DNA of 64,000 nt from Salinimonas chungwhensis DSM 16280. GTDB lineage: Bacteria; Pseudomonadota; Gammaproteobacteria; Enterobacterales; Alteromonadaceae. Positions 6,566-16,705 of this stretch are shown here, one piece after another (within the stretch, counting starts at the first letter, position 1; each line of letters opens with the position of its first letter). Position numbers and translations under genes: made by a program. A model generated the notes under the pieces. It saw nothing but the letters and a program-made list of their open reading frames with translations. It was not told the DNA's origin and did no database searches. The stretch is taken from the NCBI RefSeq assembly GCF_000378185.1, contig NZ_KB899392.1, forward strand, positions 1-64,000, in the 5' to 3' direction.

Positions 6566-8305
6566 TCATAGCGATTCAATAAAAGACTGGATTGGTTCGC
6601 GTTCCATCAAAGCAAATAAAAGAATCAAATCACCTTGCTTAATATCCTTTAAAGCGATTTTAGTGCCACTTAACGGGCTGTCGGCCCGTTTAATTTGCGG
6701 CGCCTGCACACCGCTTGCTATCAAGTGCTGCTCAACGATATCTGATATTTCGCCGGGCTCACGCCCACGTAAATATTTGTCAAGTTCCGTTAATATGTAG
6801 CTGTCTGGCTGCAAGGTAAGAATGGCATCAGTCACGCTTTTTATATCGTGATTGGAGCGATCTCCTGCATGGCCAAATAATACTTTCACTGCGCCATAAT
6901 CGTTGTTTTTCTTTAACCCAAGTGCCATGTCGATTACAGCCTGCATGCTGTGCGAATTATGGGCAAAATCAACGATAATGGTGGCACCGTTACGATGGTA
7001 GATATTGGTTCGGCCCGGGTTATCGGAAGCGTTACTCTCGAAATCAAGCAACCCCTGGGTGATTGCTGCGCTGCTTATACCCATCGACTTACACAAGCCA
7101 ACGATGCCCAGCGCATTTTCAAGATTATGCAAGGCTGTACCGTTCACCGTCATGGGTATTTTATCAATTTGAGCAAGCACTTCCGCTTTTTCACCATCAA
7201 AATAGACGATGTGATTATTTTCTGCGTAGGTGCAGGTACATCCGGTTTCTACCGCCTGCACGATTTTTTGGTTAGTGGCGTGTTTGCTAAACCAGCAAAT
7301 AGCGGTATTTTTGCTATCTGCAAATTTTACCAGGCGTGCGTCATCTGCGTTTAACACTAACGGGTCGCCTTCACGTATAGCTTTGCCAACCATCAACTTT
7401 ACTTGCGCAATTTCATCCACGGTATTAATACCGTATTGTCCTAAGTGATCACTGGCTACGTTCGTCACTAAGGCTGCACTTGCCTGATAAACCGGCAGCC
7501 CCCGACGCAATAAACCACCCCGGGCGACTTCTAAAAATGCGATTTCGGTTCGATTGTCGCGTAATAGCATTCTGGCGCCGCCGGGCCCGGAAAAGTCACC
7601 CTCATCAATTATCTGCTCACCGACTTTTATAAAATCAGTAGAAGTAACGCCGGCGTTTAAATGCGCGGCCTTAGCGATTTGTGCAGCCAGTCTGACGCTG
7701 GTCGATTTTCCGTTGGTTCCGGTGATTAAAGCTAATGGAATATCGCTGACCGGTTGCCAGTCTAGTGTGCTTGCATCGGGAAGTGCGTTTACTGGCCATG
7801 TTTGCGCGTAAATACCTGTACCTACACTGACCTCATCATCATCGACCAGACACTGTACCTGATTCTCAGTGGCCGCTTGAACTATTGCGATAAGAGCAGG
7901 ATTTCTTTGCTCCATGATAGCGGTGCGCAGCTCATCTATCCGACGAGAAAAGTTTGCTACAGGTAAGGTTTGAGATTGTACAGAATGATGTTTGCTCAGG
8001 TCGAGAATACAACATTCCCACGCCAGTTCAATCACATCACAGGCACTGTACAACAGGTCGATGGGGGCGCAGATTGCCATACTGGCGCCCCCTTCAAATG
8101 GCCGCACAAAGGCTTTTTCATGCCACGCTAACTGCTGCTGAATCACATGCAAATGCTTATGCCAGCAATCAATTACCGCTTGAGCGTCGATACCTTCAAA
8201 CAGCACATCAATAATGGCTCCGGCGTTGTCAGACAACAGATTTGGCCCCGTAAGGCGGCGCACTTCATCTAACTCAAGGCGTATTACATTGTTCGGCGGT
8301 TCCAT
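6566..8305 (-). CDS. cphA': CphA' : Mur-ligase-like paralogue of cyanophycin synthetase
   Basis: 579 residues resembling the C-terminal Mur-ligase half of cyanophycin synthetase, but with no ATP-grasp domain. The N-terminal ~180 residues are a separate domain of unknown role. A P-loop GTNGKST follows at about 194-200, then GARMLLRDN, LEVARGGLLRRGL, NVASDHLGQYGI, and the Mur C-terminal domain with DFAHNSHSM and GHAGDRSNHD. All expected ATP-binding motifs look intact, so it is probably an active ligase; its substrate is unknown. The start codon ATG (8303-8305) directly abuts the cphA stop codon, indicating translational coupling. Paralogues of this type beside cphA are known in other proteobacteria, without a settled function. 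Confidence 0.8.
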   Translation of the reverse strand: MEPPNNVIRLELDEVRRLTGPNLLSDNAGAIIDVLFEGIDAQAVIDCWHKHLHVIQQQLAWHEKAFVRPFEGGASMAICAPIDLLYSACDVIELAWECCILDLSKHHSVQSQTLPVANFSRRIDELRTAIMEQRNPALIAIVQAATENQVQCLVDDDEVSVGTGIYAQTWPVNALPDASTLDWQPVSDIPLALITGTNGKSTSVRLAAQIAKAAHLNAGVTSTDFIKVGEQIIDEGDFSGPGGARMLLRDNRTEIAFLEVARGGLLRRGLPVYQASAALVTNVASDHLGQYGINTVDEIAQVKLMVGKAIREGDPLVLNADDARLVKFADSKNTAICWFSKHATNQKIVQAVETGCTCTYAENNHIVYFDGEKAEVLAQIDKIPMTVNGTALHNLENALGIVGLCKSMGISSAAITQGLLDFESNASDNPGRTNIYHRNGATIIVDFAHNSHSMQAVIDMALGLKKNNDYGAVKVLFGHAGDRSNHDIKSVTDAILTLQPDSYILTELDKYLRGREPGEISDIVEQHLIASGVQAPQIKRADSPLSGTKIALKDIKQGDLILLFALMEREPIQSFIESL

Positions 8306-11134
8306 TTAATCTGACTCTTCATCACGCTCGACAACAATATGTACACCACGCTCATCGTTTACGATACGCTGCCCTTCCTGTAACTCAAATTCATTTTCAA
8401 CCGGTTCAAATAGTTTATCCGGGTAATCCTGGGAAGGCGTCATGTTGAACTGAGACTCTGTTGATTCCGCGACACCATCATTATTAAAACGCACGATCTG
8501 CTTCCAGCAGCGGGTAATATTGTCACCTAATATTACAAGTAAGTCGCCTGCGTTACAGGACGATAACGCCGCGTCTGTGCTTTCTTCCTCATTAGGAATA
8601 ACCTGAATATCATGGTCGTCGACGCCTTCTTCTATAAGTGTTTTCTTCAGAAGCAGAGGGACTTCATCATAGCCACGCCCCCGTCTGTCATCGTCGGCTT
8701 TGCACACAAATGTATCAAATGTCGACGCCACTGATTTTGCTGCCTCAATAATATCTTCATCACGACGATCGCCAGGCATCGCAATGACTAACCGACGCTT
8801 ACCTTTCACGTCTAAGCGCGAGGCAAGGTCAGAGATAGTCTTAATGGCAGCCGGGTTATGGGCGTAATCGAGAATAACTTTGAAGGGATGTTCATCGAAT
8901 ATATTCAGGCGGCCAGGTGCCTGGTAAAACGAGGTGTTGAAAATGCGCAAACCCTGACGGATATCTTCTAAACTGGTGTCAAAGCTATACGCCATCGCCG
9001 TTGCAAACATGGCGTTTTGAACGTTGTGCAACGCCTTACCCTCAATGGTGGCAGGAATTAAATGTGTCCAAAGTAGCGGAATATGTGCGCCTTTGTCATA
9101 AATGGTAATCATGTCGCCGCTAATGCCCTTTTCAAGCACTACAGCCATACCGCCCTGACGTATATGTTCGCGCACCAGGCCATGTCCCGGGTCCATGGTG
9201 ATGTAACAGATTTGTTTAGCGCTACAAAATTCCGCCATCTGCAAACAGTGAATATCGTCCGCGTTCAGCACAACACAATCCTGTGCAACCTCAACCACTA
9301 CCCGTTTTATCTGAGCAAGTTGCTCTAATGTATTGACTCCACGCTGGCCTAAGTGATCTGCCGTAATATTAAGGCAAGCGCCAACATTACAGGTTTGGTA
9401 ACCAAGGCCCCGCTTTACAATACCGCCTCGCGCCGTTTCCATAATGGCAAAATCAACGCTGGGGTCGCGCAATACGATTTGTGCAGATGTAGGGCCGGTC
9501 ATGTCGCCCTTTACAGTAAGGTGGCCATCAATATAAACCCCGTCTGTTGATGTCATCCCCGTGGTATGACCTGCGGCTTTCATAATACTGGCCAGCATGC
9601 GGGACGTGGTCGTTTTACCGTTGGTCCCGGTGATTGCTGCTACAGGAATGCGTGAGTCTTTGCCTGCGGGGAAGAGCATATCCATCACCTTGCCGGCGAC
9701 ATCGCGCGGCTGACCCTCACTTGGCGCAACGTGCATTCGAAAGCCTGGTGCTGCATTGCATTCGCAGATGCCGCCGCCTATTTCTTTATAAGAGCGGCTG
9801 ATATCTTCGGTTAAGAAATCAACACCACCGATATCAAGGCCAATGGCCCGAATGGCACGTATTGCCATATCGCGGTTATCAGGATGAACGATGTCGGTCA
9901 CATCGATAGCAGTACCACCAGTGGACAGGTTTGCCGTTGAACGTAGATAGAAGGGCTCACCTTCTGGTAATACTGTCTCTGTGGTGTATCTTGCTTCTTC
10001 CATTAAGCGTATGGCTTGATTATCAAGCTCTAATCGCGTCAACACTTTTTCGTGCCCTACACCACGCCGGGGGTCAAGGTTTACGATGTCGACCAACTCT
10101 GCAATCGTATGCTTGCCATCGCCTACTACATGGCCGGGGACACGCTTGGCTACTGCTATTAATTCATTATTTACCACCAACATCCGATGGTCATAGCCGG
10201 TCAGATAGCTTTCAACTAACACGGCCTGGCTCGTACCGTGCTGCTGCGCTTCAATGAACGCGGCTTGCACCTCTTTGTCGGTGGTTAAGTTGATACTTAC
10301 CCCTCTTCCGTGGTTTGCATTTAATGGCTTTAAAACCACGGGAAAACCAATGCGATGAGCGGCTTTAACAGCTTGTTGCTCACTATAAACCATAAGCTGT
10401 TGAGGCACGGGTAAGCCAAGATCATTAAGCAGGTTATGGGTGTCTTCTTTGTCGCAGGAAATTTCTACTGCAATATGTTTTGTTTCACTGGTAATCGTGG
10501 CTTGAATACGCTGCTGATACTTACCATGGCCAAACTGCACTAAACTATACTTATTAAGGCGTAGCCATGGAATATCACGGCTTTCTGCGGCGGCGACTAA
10601 TGAAGCGGTACTTGGACCAAATTCCTTTCGTTGCGCCATTTTGATAAAGGCTGTTAACTCATCGTTAAAGTCAAAATCTGCCTCTATATCGGCATTAATG
10701 GCCTGCTGGACCTCATCAGGCATTAAGTGCTTGAGAAGTTTTAGTCCCAGTGCGCCAGCCTTGATACCCACATCGCGCTGATGATACTGGTACACAACAT
10801 AATAGCAGCCTTCATTTTCTAAGCTGCGAGTACGCCCGAAAGAAACCGCAGACCCCGCCAAATTCTGCAATTCTATGGCAACATGCTCCCAAATATGACC
10901 AATCCAGGTCCCCTCATCCTCGTTTAGACGACGCAGAAAACCACCTTCTTTGCCATAGGAGCAACCATGCTGTTGCAAGCTTGGTATGGCTGCTACTAAC
11001 CCATCAATAAATCCTCGACCGAGTTTTACTGAGGGCCACCTCTCTAGCTCACCGATATCTATCTGGTAGCATATAACCGGGAAATTAGCGTAAACATTGG
11101 GTCCAACATACACATTCTGACTTAAAATCTTCAT
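8306..11134 (-). CDS. cphA: Cyanophycin synthetase (CphA1 type)
   Basis: A 942-residue three-part enzyme that polymerises Asp and Arg into multi-L-arginyl-poly-L-aspartate, using one ATP per bond. It has an N-terminal domain (1 to about 160), an ATP-grasp domain (about 220-480: VVLKPLNANHGRGVSIN, then a metal-binding GGGICECNAAPGF near 453-465) that adds Asp, and a Mur-ligase-like domain from about 495 (ITGTNGKTTTSRML P-loop, then MTGPTSAQIVLRDP and NITADHLGQRGVNT) that adds Arg. The length and all motifs match CphA1. It heads a two-gene unit with cphA'. A terminator separates it from cphB upstream, so synthesis and breakdown genes can be expressed separately. Confidence 0.93.
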   Translation of the reverse strand: MKILSQNVYVGPNVYANFPVICYQIDIGELERWPSVKLGRGFIDGLVAAIPSLQQHGCSYGKEGGFLRRLNEDEGTWIGHIWEHVAIELQNLAGSAVSFGRTRSLENEGCYYVVYQYHQRDVGIKAGALGLKLLKHLMPDEVQQAINADIEADFDFNDELTAFIKMAQRKEFGPSTASLVAAAESRDIPWLRLNKYSLVQFGHGKYQQRIQATITSETKHIAVEISCDKEDTHNLLNDLGLPVPQQLMVYSEQQAVKAAHRIGFPVVLKPLNANHGRGVSINLTTDKEVQAAFIEAQQHGTSQAVLVESYLTGYDHRMLVVNNELIAVAKRVPGHVVGDGKHTIAELVDIVNLDPRRGVGHEKVLTRLELDNQAIRLMEEARYTTETVLPEGEPFYLRSTANLSTGGTAIDVTDIVHPDNRDMAIRAIRAIGLDIGGVDFLTEDISRSYKEIGGGICECNAAPGFRMHVAPSEGQPRDVAGKVMDMLFPAGKDSRIPVAAITGTNGKTTTSRMLASIMKAAGHTTGMTSTDGVYIDGHLTVKGDMTGPTSAQIVLRDPSVDFAIMETARGGIVKRGLGYQTCNVGACLNITADHLGQRGVNTLEQLAQIKRVVVEVAQDCVVLNADDIHCLQMAEFCSAKQICYITMDPGHGLVREHIRQGGMAVVLEKGISGDMITIYDKGAHIPLLWTHLIPATIEGKALHNVQNAMFATAMAYSFDTSLEDIRQGLRIFNTSFYQAPGRLNIFDEHPFKVILDYAHNPAAIKTISDLASRLDVKGKRRLVIAMPGDRRDEDIIEAAKSVASTFDTFVCKADDDRRGRGYDEVPLLLKKTLIEEGVDDHDIQVIPNEEESTDAALSSCNAGDLLVILGDNITRCWKQIVRFNNDGVAESTESQFNMTPSQDYPDKLFEPVENEFELQEGQRIVNDERGVHIVVERDEESD

Positions 11135-11323
11135 TAGACCAATTTACCTTTCTTTATTACCCAGATTATTCGATAACACTACAGAATAAACAGGGTCAGA
11201 TCCAAACAAACCTGCTGCGGGCAGTGATGTTTCGGCAAATCGGCTTATAGCAGATTGAAATATCAGGTAAAGGCGTCGAGTGAGAACAGAGCGTTTGTCG
11301 CAGGCATTCCGTTGCGCATTGTC

Positions 11324-11359
11324 AAAAAGCCAGCCTGGACGATGACAGGCGGGCTTTTT
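11324..11359. terminator. Bidirectional-type terminator between cphB and cphA
   Basis: AAAAAGCC and GGCTTTTT arms flank a paired GCCTG/CAGGC core (one internal mismatch). It lies 50 bases beyond the cphB stop on the minus strand and separates cphB-iadA from cphA-cphA'. The roughly 190 bases to the cphA start must then hold a separate cphA promoter. Confidence 0.65.
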
Positions 11360-11409
11360 AAAATATGCTTATACTGGCTGGCAGCAAGTCAATAAGGCAG
11401 TAAAGCCAC

Positions 11410-12228
11410 TTATGCGGTGAAGGCTTTTCTGTCAGTGATGCTGTAGCGTGCACCTGACGCTAAGATATGGACTTTTAAGTTTAGTAAGGTAAGCGCATCA
11501 CCGGTGCGAGCTTCTGCCATTGACGAATATTCTATATCGCTGGGATCAACGACGGTAATGGCACCACTGCCAACGACGGTAAATTCATTGTCCGGGTTGA
11601 TAAATGCCGCAGTGTCTTCATCAAGACCAATGCCGATAAGGAAAGGATTATAGGATACCGCTGACAGTAGACGAGACAAACGATTGCGCTGGTTAAAGTG
11701 TTGATCCAGCACAATCGTATTGATAAGCCCCATACCTGGCGCAAGATTAACACCATCCTCAGTAGGTACTATGCCGGTGTTACCACCGGTTATCATATGT
11801 TGTGAGACAATAGCGGCACCAGCCGACGTACCCGCGTAATGTACTCCCTGCGCGTTAAGTTGGCGAATAGTTGTCGCAATAGGCGTACCGCCCAAAATGG
11901 TAGACAGGCGCAGTTGATTGCCACCAGTAACAAAAATGCCCGTACTCTTTTCAAGCATCTTCACGTAATCTTCGTTCTGCGCATCAACACGCTCAGAAAT
12001 TGGTAATGAGCAGGCTTCTTTGACCCCAATTTCGTTGAATATCTTTTGATACCGAGTCCCGGTATCGTCTAACTGAGACGCTGTTGGAATAATGGTAATT
12101 ACCGCATCCGTTCCACCGCAAAGCGCCACAAATTTGGCTAAAATTTCCGGGTTATCAATTTTTTCTTCCGCACCACCAATCGGGATAACATATCCACGAT
12201 GGGTGCCATCAATACTAGGAGAGGGCAT
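11410..12228 (-). CDS. cphB: Cyanophycinase
   Basis: A 272-residue serine exopeptidase of family S51 that cuts cyanophycin into beta-Asp-Arg dipeptides inside the cell. Visible family motifs are RGYVIPIGGAEEK at the N-terminus, FVTGGNQLRL (about 98-107), the nucleophile in YAGTSAGAAI (Ser near 135), LDQHFNQRNR with the catalytic-site His near 177, and GIGLDEDTA near 200. The length matches the intracellular form, and no signal peptide is present. It starts four bases after iadA ends, so the two breakdown steps form one operon with iadA first. Confidence 0.92.
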   Translation of the reverse strand: MPSPSIDGTHRGYVIPIGGAEEKIDNPEILAKFVALCGGTDAVITIIPTASQLDDTGTRYQKIFNEIGVKEACSLPISERVDAQNEDYVKMLEKSTGIFVTGGNQLRLSTILGGTPIATTIRQLNAQGVHYAGTSAGAAIVSQHMITGGNTGIVPTEDGVNLAPGMGLINTIVLDQHFNQRNRLSRLLSAVSYNPFLIGIGLDEDTAAFINPDNEFTVVGSGAITVVDPSDIEYSSMAEARTGDALTLLNLKVHILASGARYSITDRKAFTA

Positions 12229-12232
12229 AATA

Positions 12233-13417
12233 TTACTCGAATGTGCCTTTTTTAATTTGCTGTTTATGCTTCACATGAAATTGCCCTAAAGCAATGACAT
12301 GCTCAATTCTATTATGTTTATCAAAAATAAGGATGTCGGCGTCAGCGCCTACACTAATGTGGCCCTTATTATGAAAATTCATTAGCTGAGCAACGTTTTT
12401 AGTAAAAAATGGTAAAAAGCGAGATACCTCTTCCCCATTATCAACAAGCGCGTAAAAAACATTGGTCATAGATTGGGAATCAGCAAAATCCATTTTCGCT
12501 AAACTACCATCAGCGTGAAAATCGGGTAAGCACCCGCCGCCGTCTGAACTGATAGTGAGTTTATCCTGGGGTAAGTTCTGTTGCATATAGCGTTGCAATG
12601 CATCGGCTGGGTCGTAGCCTTCGTCGCCTGATTCAAACGCCGTAACATCTACCCAACAGCCCTTCTTAGCCAGCTCACATGCTTCTTCGAACAAAAACTT
12701 CTGGCGGTTTATGTGGGTCGGATTATAAGTGCGCGGTGGGATTTCTGACTGCGATAAAGCCTCGCGAATTAAGCCTAAGCCCCGCTTACCGTCACCTAAA
12801 TGTAAATGCAGCATGCCCGCTTTGCCGGTCATCAATCGTGCAACATGGGCCTGTGAAGCTATTTTTAGCAGCTCGTTTAGCGTGGGCTGACTAGAACGAT
12901 GATCACTTATAGCCAGCTCACCTACACCAACGACAGGTTCTATGAATACGATATCAGTTTGCACCGAGCCGGTAAGCGTGGTCGGTGGCAAATGATATCC
13001 GCCGGTGTAACAGTACGCTGAAAACCCTTCTTCACGTAGTGCATAAACCTGGGCTACCAGCGACTCGGTGCTGCGCGTAATATCATCAGTACCCAGTAAT
13101 CCTACCGCAGTGGTAACACCTGCGCGGGTGAATCTACTCAGCGGTACGGGAGGCACCCGGGTCGCAAAACCTGCTTCGCCACCACCACCGGTTAAATGCG
13201 TATGACCATCAATAAAGCCCGGCGTAAGCATGCCACCGTCAGCGTCAATTTCCTCGTGAGGAAGTTCCATGGCTGGCAGAGTTGTACCCATATATATGAT
13301 TTTGCTGCCCGCACACACAAGGTGGTTAATTCCCTCTGCGTGTGGCGCAAACACATTCGCGTTTTTAATAACGGTAATCACAGCGGCAAACTCACGATTT
13401 ATGTCGAATAGCTTCAA
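12233..13417 (-). CDS. iadA: Isoaspartyl dipeptidase
   Basis: A 394-residue amidohydrolase-superfamily metallopeptidase that splits beta-Asp dipeptides, here most likely the beta-Asp-Arg released by CphB. Metal-binding FIDGHTHLTGGGGEAG is at residues 68-83 (His72, His74). ARFTRAGVTT-like, VGLLGTD, ISDHRSSQP and TISSDGGG blocks align by eye with E. coli IadA throughout, and both proteins end in KGTFE. The start is uncertain: TTG at 13415-13417 gives an N-terminus of E. coli-like length but lacks a good ribosome site; GTG at 13379-13381 is the alternative. It is the first gene of the iadA-cphB unit. Confidence 0.9.
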   Translation of the reverse strand: MKLFDINREFAAVITVIKNANVFAPHAEGINHLVCAGSKIIYMGTTLPAMELPHEEIDADGGMLTPGFIDGHTHLTGGGGEAGFATRVPPVPLSRFTRAGVTTAVGLLGTDDITRSTESLVAQVYALREEGFSAYCYTGGYHLPPTTLTGSVQTDIVFIEPVVGVGELAISDHRSSQPTLNELLKIASQAHVARLMTGKAGMLHLHLGDGKRGLGLIREALSQSEIPPRTYNPTHINRQKFLFEEACELAKKGCWVDVTAFESGDEGYDPADALQRYMQQNLPQDKLTISSDGGGCLPDFHADGSLAKMDFADSQSMTNVFYALVDNGEEVSRFLPFFTKNVAQLMNFHNKGHISVGADADILIFDKHNRIEHVIALGQFHVKHKQQIKKGTFE

Positions 13418-13998
13418 TAAGGAGCGCAGTATATCTTAAGCATGTACTTTAGCTAGCGCAGTTTCGCTTTTTAGCTGCCAGAGCATTAAGCGCATCAGAT
13501 AACGAAATCTCCGCGCAGCGCCTTTTTTTGTCACTCTAACCAAGCACTGGGGGGGGAATTTTACGTGTCTTTGATAAATGCAGACTCACAAAATGCCAAT
13601 ACTCCCATGAGATTGTTTACCGCTGATAAGTTTTTACGGCAGCTAAGACTTACTATATCGAGAAAACGAATAAACATATGGGTGAAGCCAGTTAAGTTGC
13701 AGTGAGATGAAGAGCAGCGTATCTCCCCGTACAAATCGCGGACGCTTTTATGTGTAGCACCCGCTGACAGCTAATTGTGGAAAAACAGGCCATTGGCACG
13801 ATATTAGACTAAACGCCTATTTTACTAAGAATTCACTCTCCCTTTCTTCCGCAATGGTTTCTTTTGCGCTAGTCTTAACATTCATTTTCAAAAAGGGTAA
13901 CGAATAGCTTCGCTTAGCCGATAACTCAAATGCTGTTTGCACCTTCGCGCACAGTAAACAAGATAATATCTCTTTGAAGTGGTAAAAGGATAACTGTC
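13418..13998. other. Intergenic region between divergent iadA and nhaB
   Basis: About 580 bases with no supported gene. It contains a G8 homopolymer (13549-13556) and a GCGC-rich patch followed by T7 near 13512-13529 that only weakly resembles a terminator. Promoters for both the iadA-cphB unit (leftward) and nhaB (rightward) must lie here; AT-rich sequence around 13960-13975 with GATAATA is a candidate -10 for nhaB. Confidence 0.35.
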
Positions 13999-15576
13999 AT
14001 GCAAACTTCAATGCCTATGGCCCTGTACAGCAACTTTTTGGGTCATGCGCCTGACTGGTACAAAAAGGCCATCATCGCCTGCCTTATAGCAAACCCCTTT
14101 GTATTTATGTTCGATAGTTACCTGGCAGGCTGGCTGCTGGTCATCGAATTTATCTTCACGCTGGCAATGGCACTAAAATGTTATCCCCTTCAGCCTGGCG
14201 GACTATTGCTCATCGAAGCCATGTTTATCGGCATGACATCGCCGGAGCACATGCTGCATGAAATAGAAGTCAATTTAGAGGTACTGCTATTGCTGGTATT
14301 CATGGTCGCGGGTATCTTTTTTATGAAAGACCTGTTGCTTTATCTGTTTACCAAACTGGTAATAAAAGTACGTAATAAGCTGATACTTTCATTGGCATTT
14401 ATTACGGCATCCGCGTTTCTTTCGGCATTTCTCGATGCGCTGACAGTGGTTGCGGTCATCATCAGCGTGGGACTGGGCTTTTATACTATTTATCATAAAG
14501 TTGCCTCGGGTAAAGAGTTTCATCATCCCCATGACCACACCTCTGACGATGGAGTGCGAGAGCTTGGCAGTAACGATCTCGAGAACTTCCGGGCGTTTTT
14601 ACGCAATCTTATGATGCATTCAGCCGTGGGTACTGCGCTGGGTGGGGTCATGACAATGGTGGGTGAACCCCAAAACCTGATTATCGCTGATAAAGCCGGC
14701 TGGAGCTTCCTAGAGTTCTTTATTCGAATGTCGCCCATTACTGTACCTGTTTTTATTGCCGGTCTGCTCACCACTGTGTTACTTGAAAAAACAAAATTGT
14801 TTAGCTACGGCGCCAAATTACCGTTAGCTGTCCGCGATATTCTTGTGCAATATGACAAACATACCGACCAGGAGCGCACCAGGCGTGACACTGCACGTCT
14901 GGCTGTTCAGGCGCTGATTGGAGTATGGTTGATTGTTGGACTTGCCGGCCACTTTGCTTCGGTAGGCTTAATCGGTCTGTCCGTTATCATTCTCGCTACA
15001 TCTATGAGTGGCATTATTGAAGAACATGCATTGGGCAAAGCATTTGAAGAAGCCTTACCTTTTACTGCCCTGCTTTGTGTATTTTTTGGCGTTGTCGCTG
15101 TAATTATCGATCAAGGGCTTTTTCAACCGGTTATCCAGTGGGTACTGAGCTTTGAAGGTAAAACACAGCTGGTTATGTTCTATCTTGCCAATGGTGTTTT
15201 ATCCATGGTGTCTGATAATGTGTTTGTTGGTTCTGTCTACATCACCGAAGTAACCGCAGCGCTAAAAGAAGGCCAGATCACCCGTGACCAGTTCGATTTG
15301 CTGGCGGTAGCGATTAATACCGGAACCAATCTGCCTAGCGTAGCAACACCTAACGGACAGGCAGCATTCTTATTTCTGCTGACTTCAGCAATAGCGCCGC
15401 TGTTGAGGTTATCTTACGGTAAAATGGTAATTATGGCGTTGCCTTATACCATTGTGCTGACCCTGGTCGGTTTACTGGCAACGTATTATGGCTTGCTGGA
15501 CGCTACACAAATGCTGCATGACTTACATCTTATCGAGCACCATAGTGATGCAATATCCAGCGAGAACGCTCACTAA
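13999..15576 (+). CDS. nhaB: Na+/H+ antiporter NhaB
   Basis: A 525-residue inner-membrane protein with about twelve hydrophobic segments that exports Na+ in exchange for H+, as expected for a marine bacterium. NhaB hallmarks are the N-terminal [25 protein letters not shown], an [14 protein letters not shown] segment with its conserved Asp, [16 protein letters not shown], and [12 protein letters not shown]. The length matches E. coli NhaB (about 513). An AAAGGA ribosome site precedes the ATG. dsbB follows after 19 bases, the same nhaB-dsbB pairing as in E. coli and Vibrio. Confidence 0.95.
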   Translation: MQTSMPMALYSNFLGHAPDWYKKAIIACLIANPFVFMFDSYLAGWLLVIEFIFTLAMALKCYPLQPGGLLLIEAMFIGMTSPEHMLHEIEVNLEVLLLLVFMVAGIFFMKDLLLYLFTKLVIKVRNKLILSLAFITASAFLSAFLDALTVVAVIISVGLGFYTIYHKVASGKEFHHPHDHTSDDGVRELGSNDLENFRAFLRNLMMHSAVGTALGGVMTMVGEPQNLIIADKAGWSFLEFFIRMSPITVPVFIAGLLTTVLLEKTKLFSYGAKLPLAVRDILVQYDKHTDQERTRRDTARLAVQALIGVWLIVGLAGHFASVGLIGLSVIILATSMSGIIEEHALGKAFEEALPFTALLCVFFGVVAVIIDQGLFQPVIQWVLSFEGKTQLVMFYLANGVLSMVSDNVFVGSVYITEVTAALKEGQITRDQFDLLAVAINTGTNLPSVATPNGQAAFLFLLTSAIAPLLRLSYGKMVIMALPYTIVLTLVGLLATYYGLLDATQMLHDLHLIEHHSDAISSENAH

Positions 15577-15595
15577 GAGGTAATTAAAGCCATTT

Positions 15596-16114
15596 ATGAT
15601 TCATTTTATTAGTCAGATGGCCGACAGAAAGTCGGCCTGGTTTATATTGTTTTTATCGGCGCTGGCGTTACAGATTGTCGCGCTTTACTTCCAGTATGGC
15701 ATGGGTTTAGAGCCCTGTATCATGTGTATATATCAGCGCACTGCTGTCTACGGTATTCTGCTATCGGCTCTGTTAGTACTGCTTAAAAATAACGGGGTAA
15801 CACGGCTGCTGGGGTTTGCTGGTTGGGTTGTTTCAGCCGGTTGGGGTTTACTCATTGCGCTGGAGCACATAGAAATACTTAATGCGAAAAATCCTTTTTT
15901 TGCAAGTTGTGAAATTGTTCCCAATTTTCCTACATTTATGCCGCTACATGAGTGGTTGCCCACGATATTTGCAGCTAAAGGAGACTGTACAGAAAATAGC
16001 TGGCAATTTTTGGCTATGGGCATGGCAGAATGGATGAGAGTAATCTTTGCGGCGTATCTGATCGTATTTGTTATTGTCTTTATCAGTCGTATCGTAGGTA
16101 AAAAACACATTTGA
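15596..16114 (+). CDS. dsbB: Disulfide bond formation protein B
   Basis: A 172-residue four-helix inner-membrane quinone reductase that re-oxidises periplasmic DsbA. Both functional cysteine pairs are present at almost the E. coli positions: Cys41-Ile-Met-Cys44 in the first periplasmic loop (E. coli Cys41/Cys44) and Cys105/Cys131 in the second (E. coli Cys104/Cys130). Arg in IYQR just after Cys44 matches the quinone-site Arg48. It is co-oriented with nhaB and overlaps the next gene by four bases. Confidence 0.93.
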   Translation: MIHFISQMADRKSAWFILFLSALALQIVALYFQYGMGLEPCIMCIYQRTAVYGILLSALLVLLKNNGVTRLLGFAGWVVSAGWGLLIALEHIEILNAKNPFFASCEIVPNFPTFMPLHEWLPTIFAAKGDCTENSWQFLAMGMAEWMRVIFAAYLIVFVIVFISRIVGKKHI

Positions 16115-16662
16115 GCGATCTCAGAACTCTCCCCTCCAGGTTGCCGGTGGCATCATCTGGGTATGGGAACATCTCTGTCGTACGTCTCGCTTACAAGCAT
16201 CAGGACAGCTTGTGCGATGCCTGTCGCGCATCCTCCGGTCATGTGAGGCCCTGGCTGGGCAATTCGCTGTGCCCCTTGACCCCTTCTGCGACGCGACAGT
16301 GCATTGAGGAAATGGAAAAAAAGCGCGAATCAGGCTACGGGATAACCTATCTTTTAATGGGTGATGGTGTTTGTCTGGGTATGGGTATTATCAATTATAT
16401 CCACCCTTTGCACGCTACAGCGAACCTGGGTTACTGGATTAGACCAGAAGCGTGTGGTAATGGTCTGGCTGTCAACCTGTGTGAAAGTCTGGCTAAAATG
16501 GCGTTCTCACAAATTAATTTGCATCGGCTTGAGCTTTTTATCGAACCAGGCAACAAAGCCAGTATGCGCGTTGCCGAGAAACTTGGCGCTGATAAAGAAG
16601 GTTTGTGCCGAAAGAGAATATTTGGTCGCGATGCGTATTTATACGCGCTGCTGGCTGGCTGA
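16111..16662 (+). CDS. GNAT-family N-acetyltransferase (RimJ/RimL type)
   Basis: 183 residues. The acetyl-CoA fold is seen in NLGYWIRPEACGNGLAVNLCE (motif A, pyrophosphate-binding R-x-x-x-G-x-G/A near 112-120) and in LHRLELFIEPGNKASMRVAEKLGADKEGL, the usual C-terminal block of RimJ/RimL-type enzymes, which acetylate protein N-termini or small amines. The substrate is unknown. The TTG start overlaps the dsbB stop (TTGA), implying translational coupling. The first ~20 residues are not family-like, so a later start is possible. Confidence 0.75.
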   Translation: MSDLRTLPSRLPVASSGYGNISVVRLAYKHQDSLCDACRASSGHVRPWLGNSLCPLTPSATRQCIEEMEKKRESGYGITYLLMGDGVCLGMGIINYIHPLHATANLGYWIRPEACGNGLAVNLCESLAKMAFSQINLHRLELFIEPGNKASMRVAEKLGADKEGLCRKRIFGRDAYLYALLAG

Positions 16663-16705
16663 CTACCTCAGCAATGTAATTGTCTTGACGATGTAAAGAG
16701 GCCCC

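Noticed and set aside
6566..8305. Reading cphA' as CphA2 (dipeptide-polymerising cyanophycin synthetase)
   Set aside because: CphA2 retains the ATP-grasp domain; this protein lacks it and keeps the Mur-ligase part instead.
13549..13556. G8 run upstream of nhaB as a phase-variable promoter
   Set aside because: It is about 440 bases from the start codon and not between recognisable promoter boxes.
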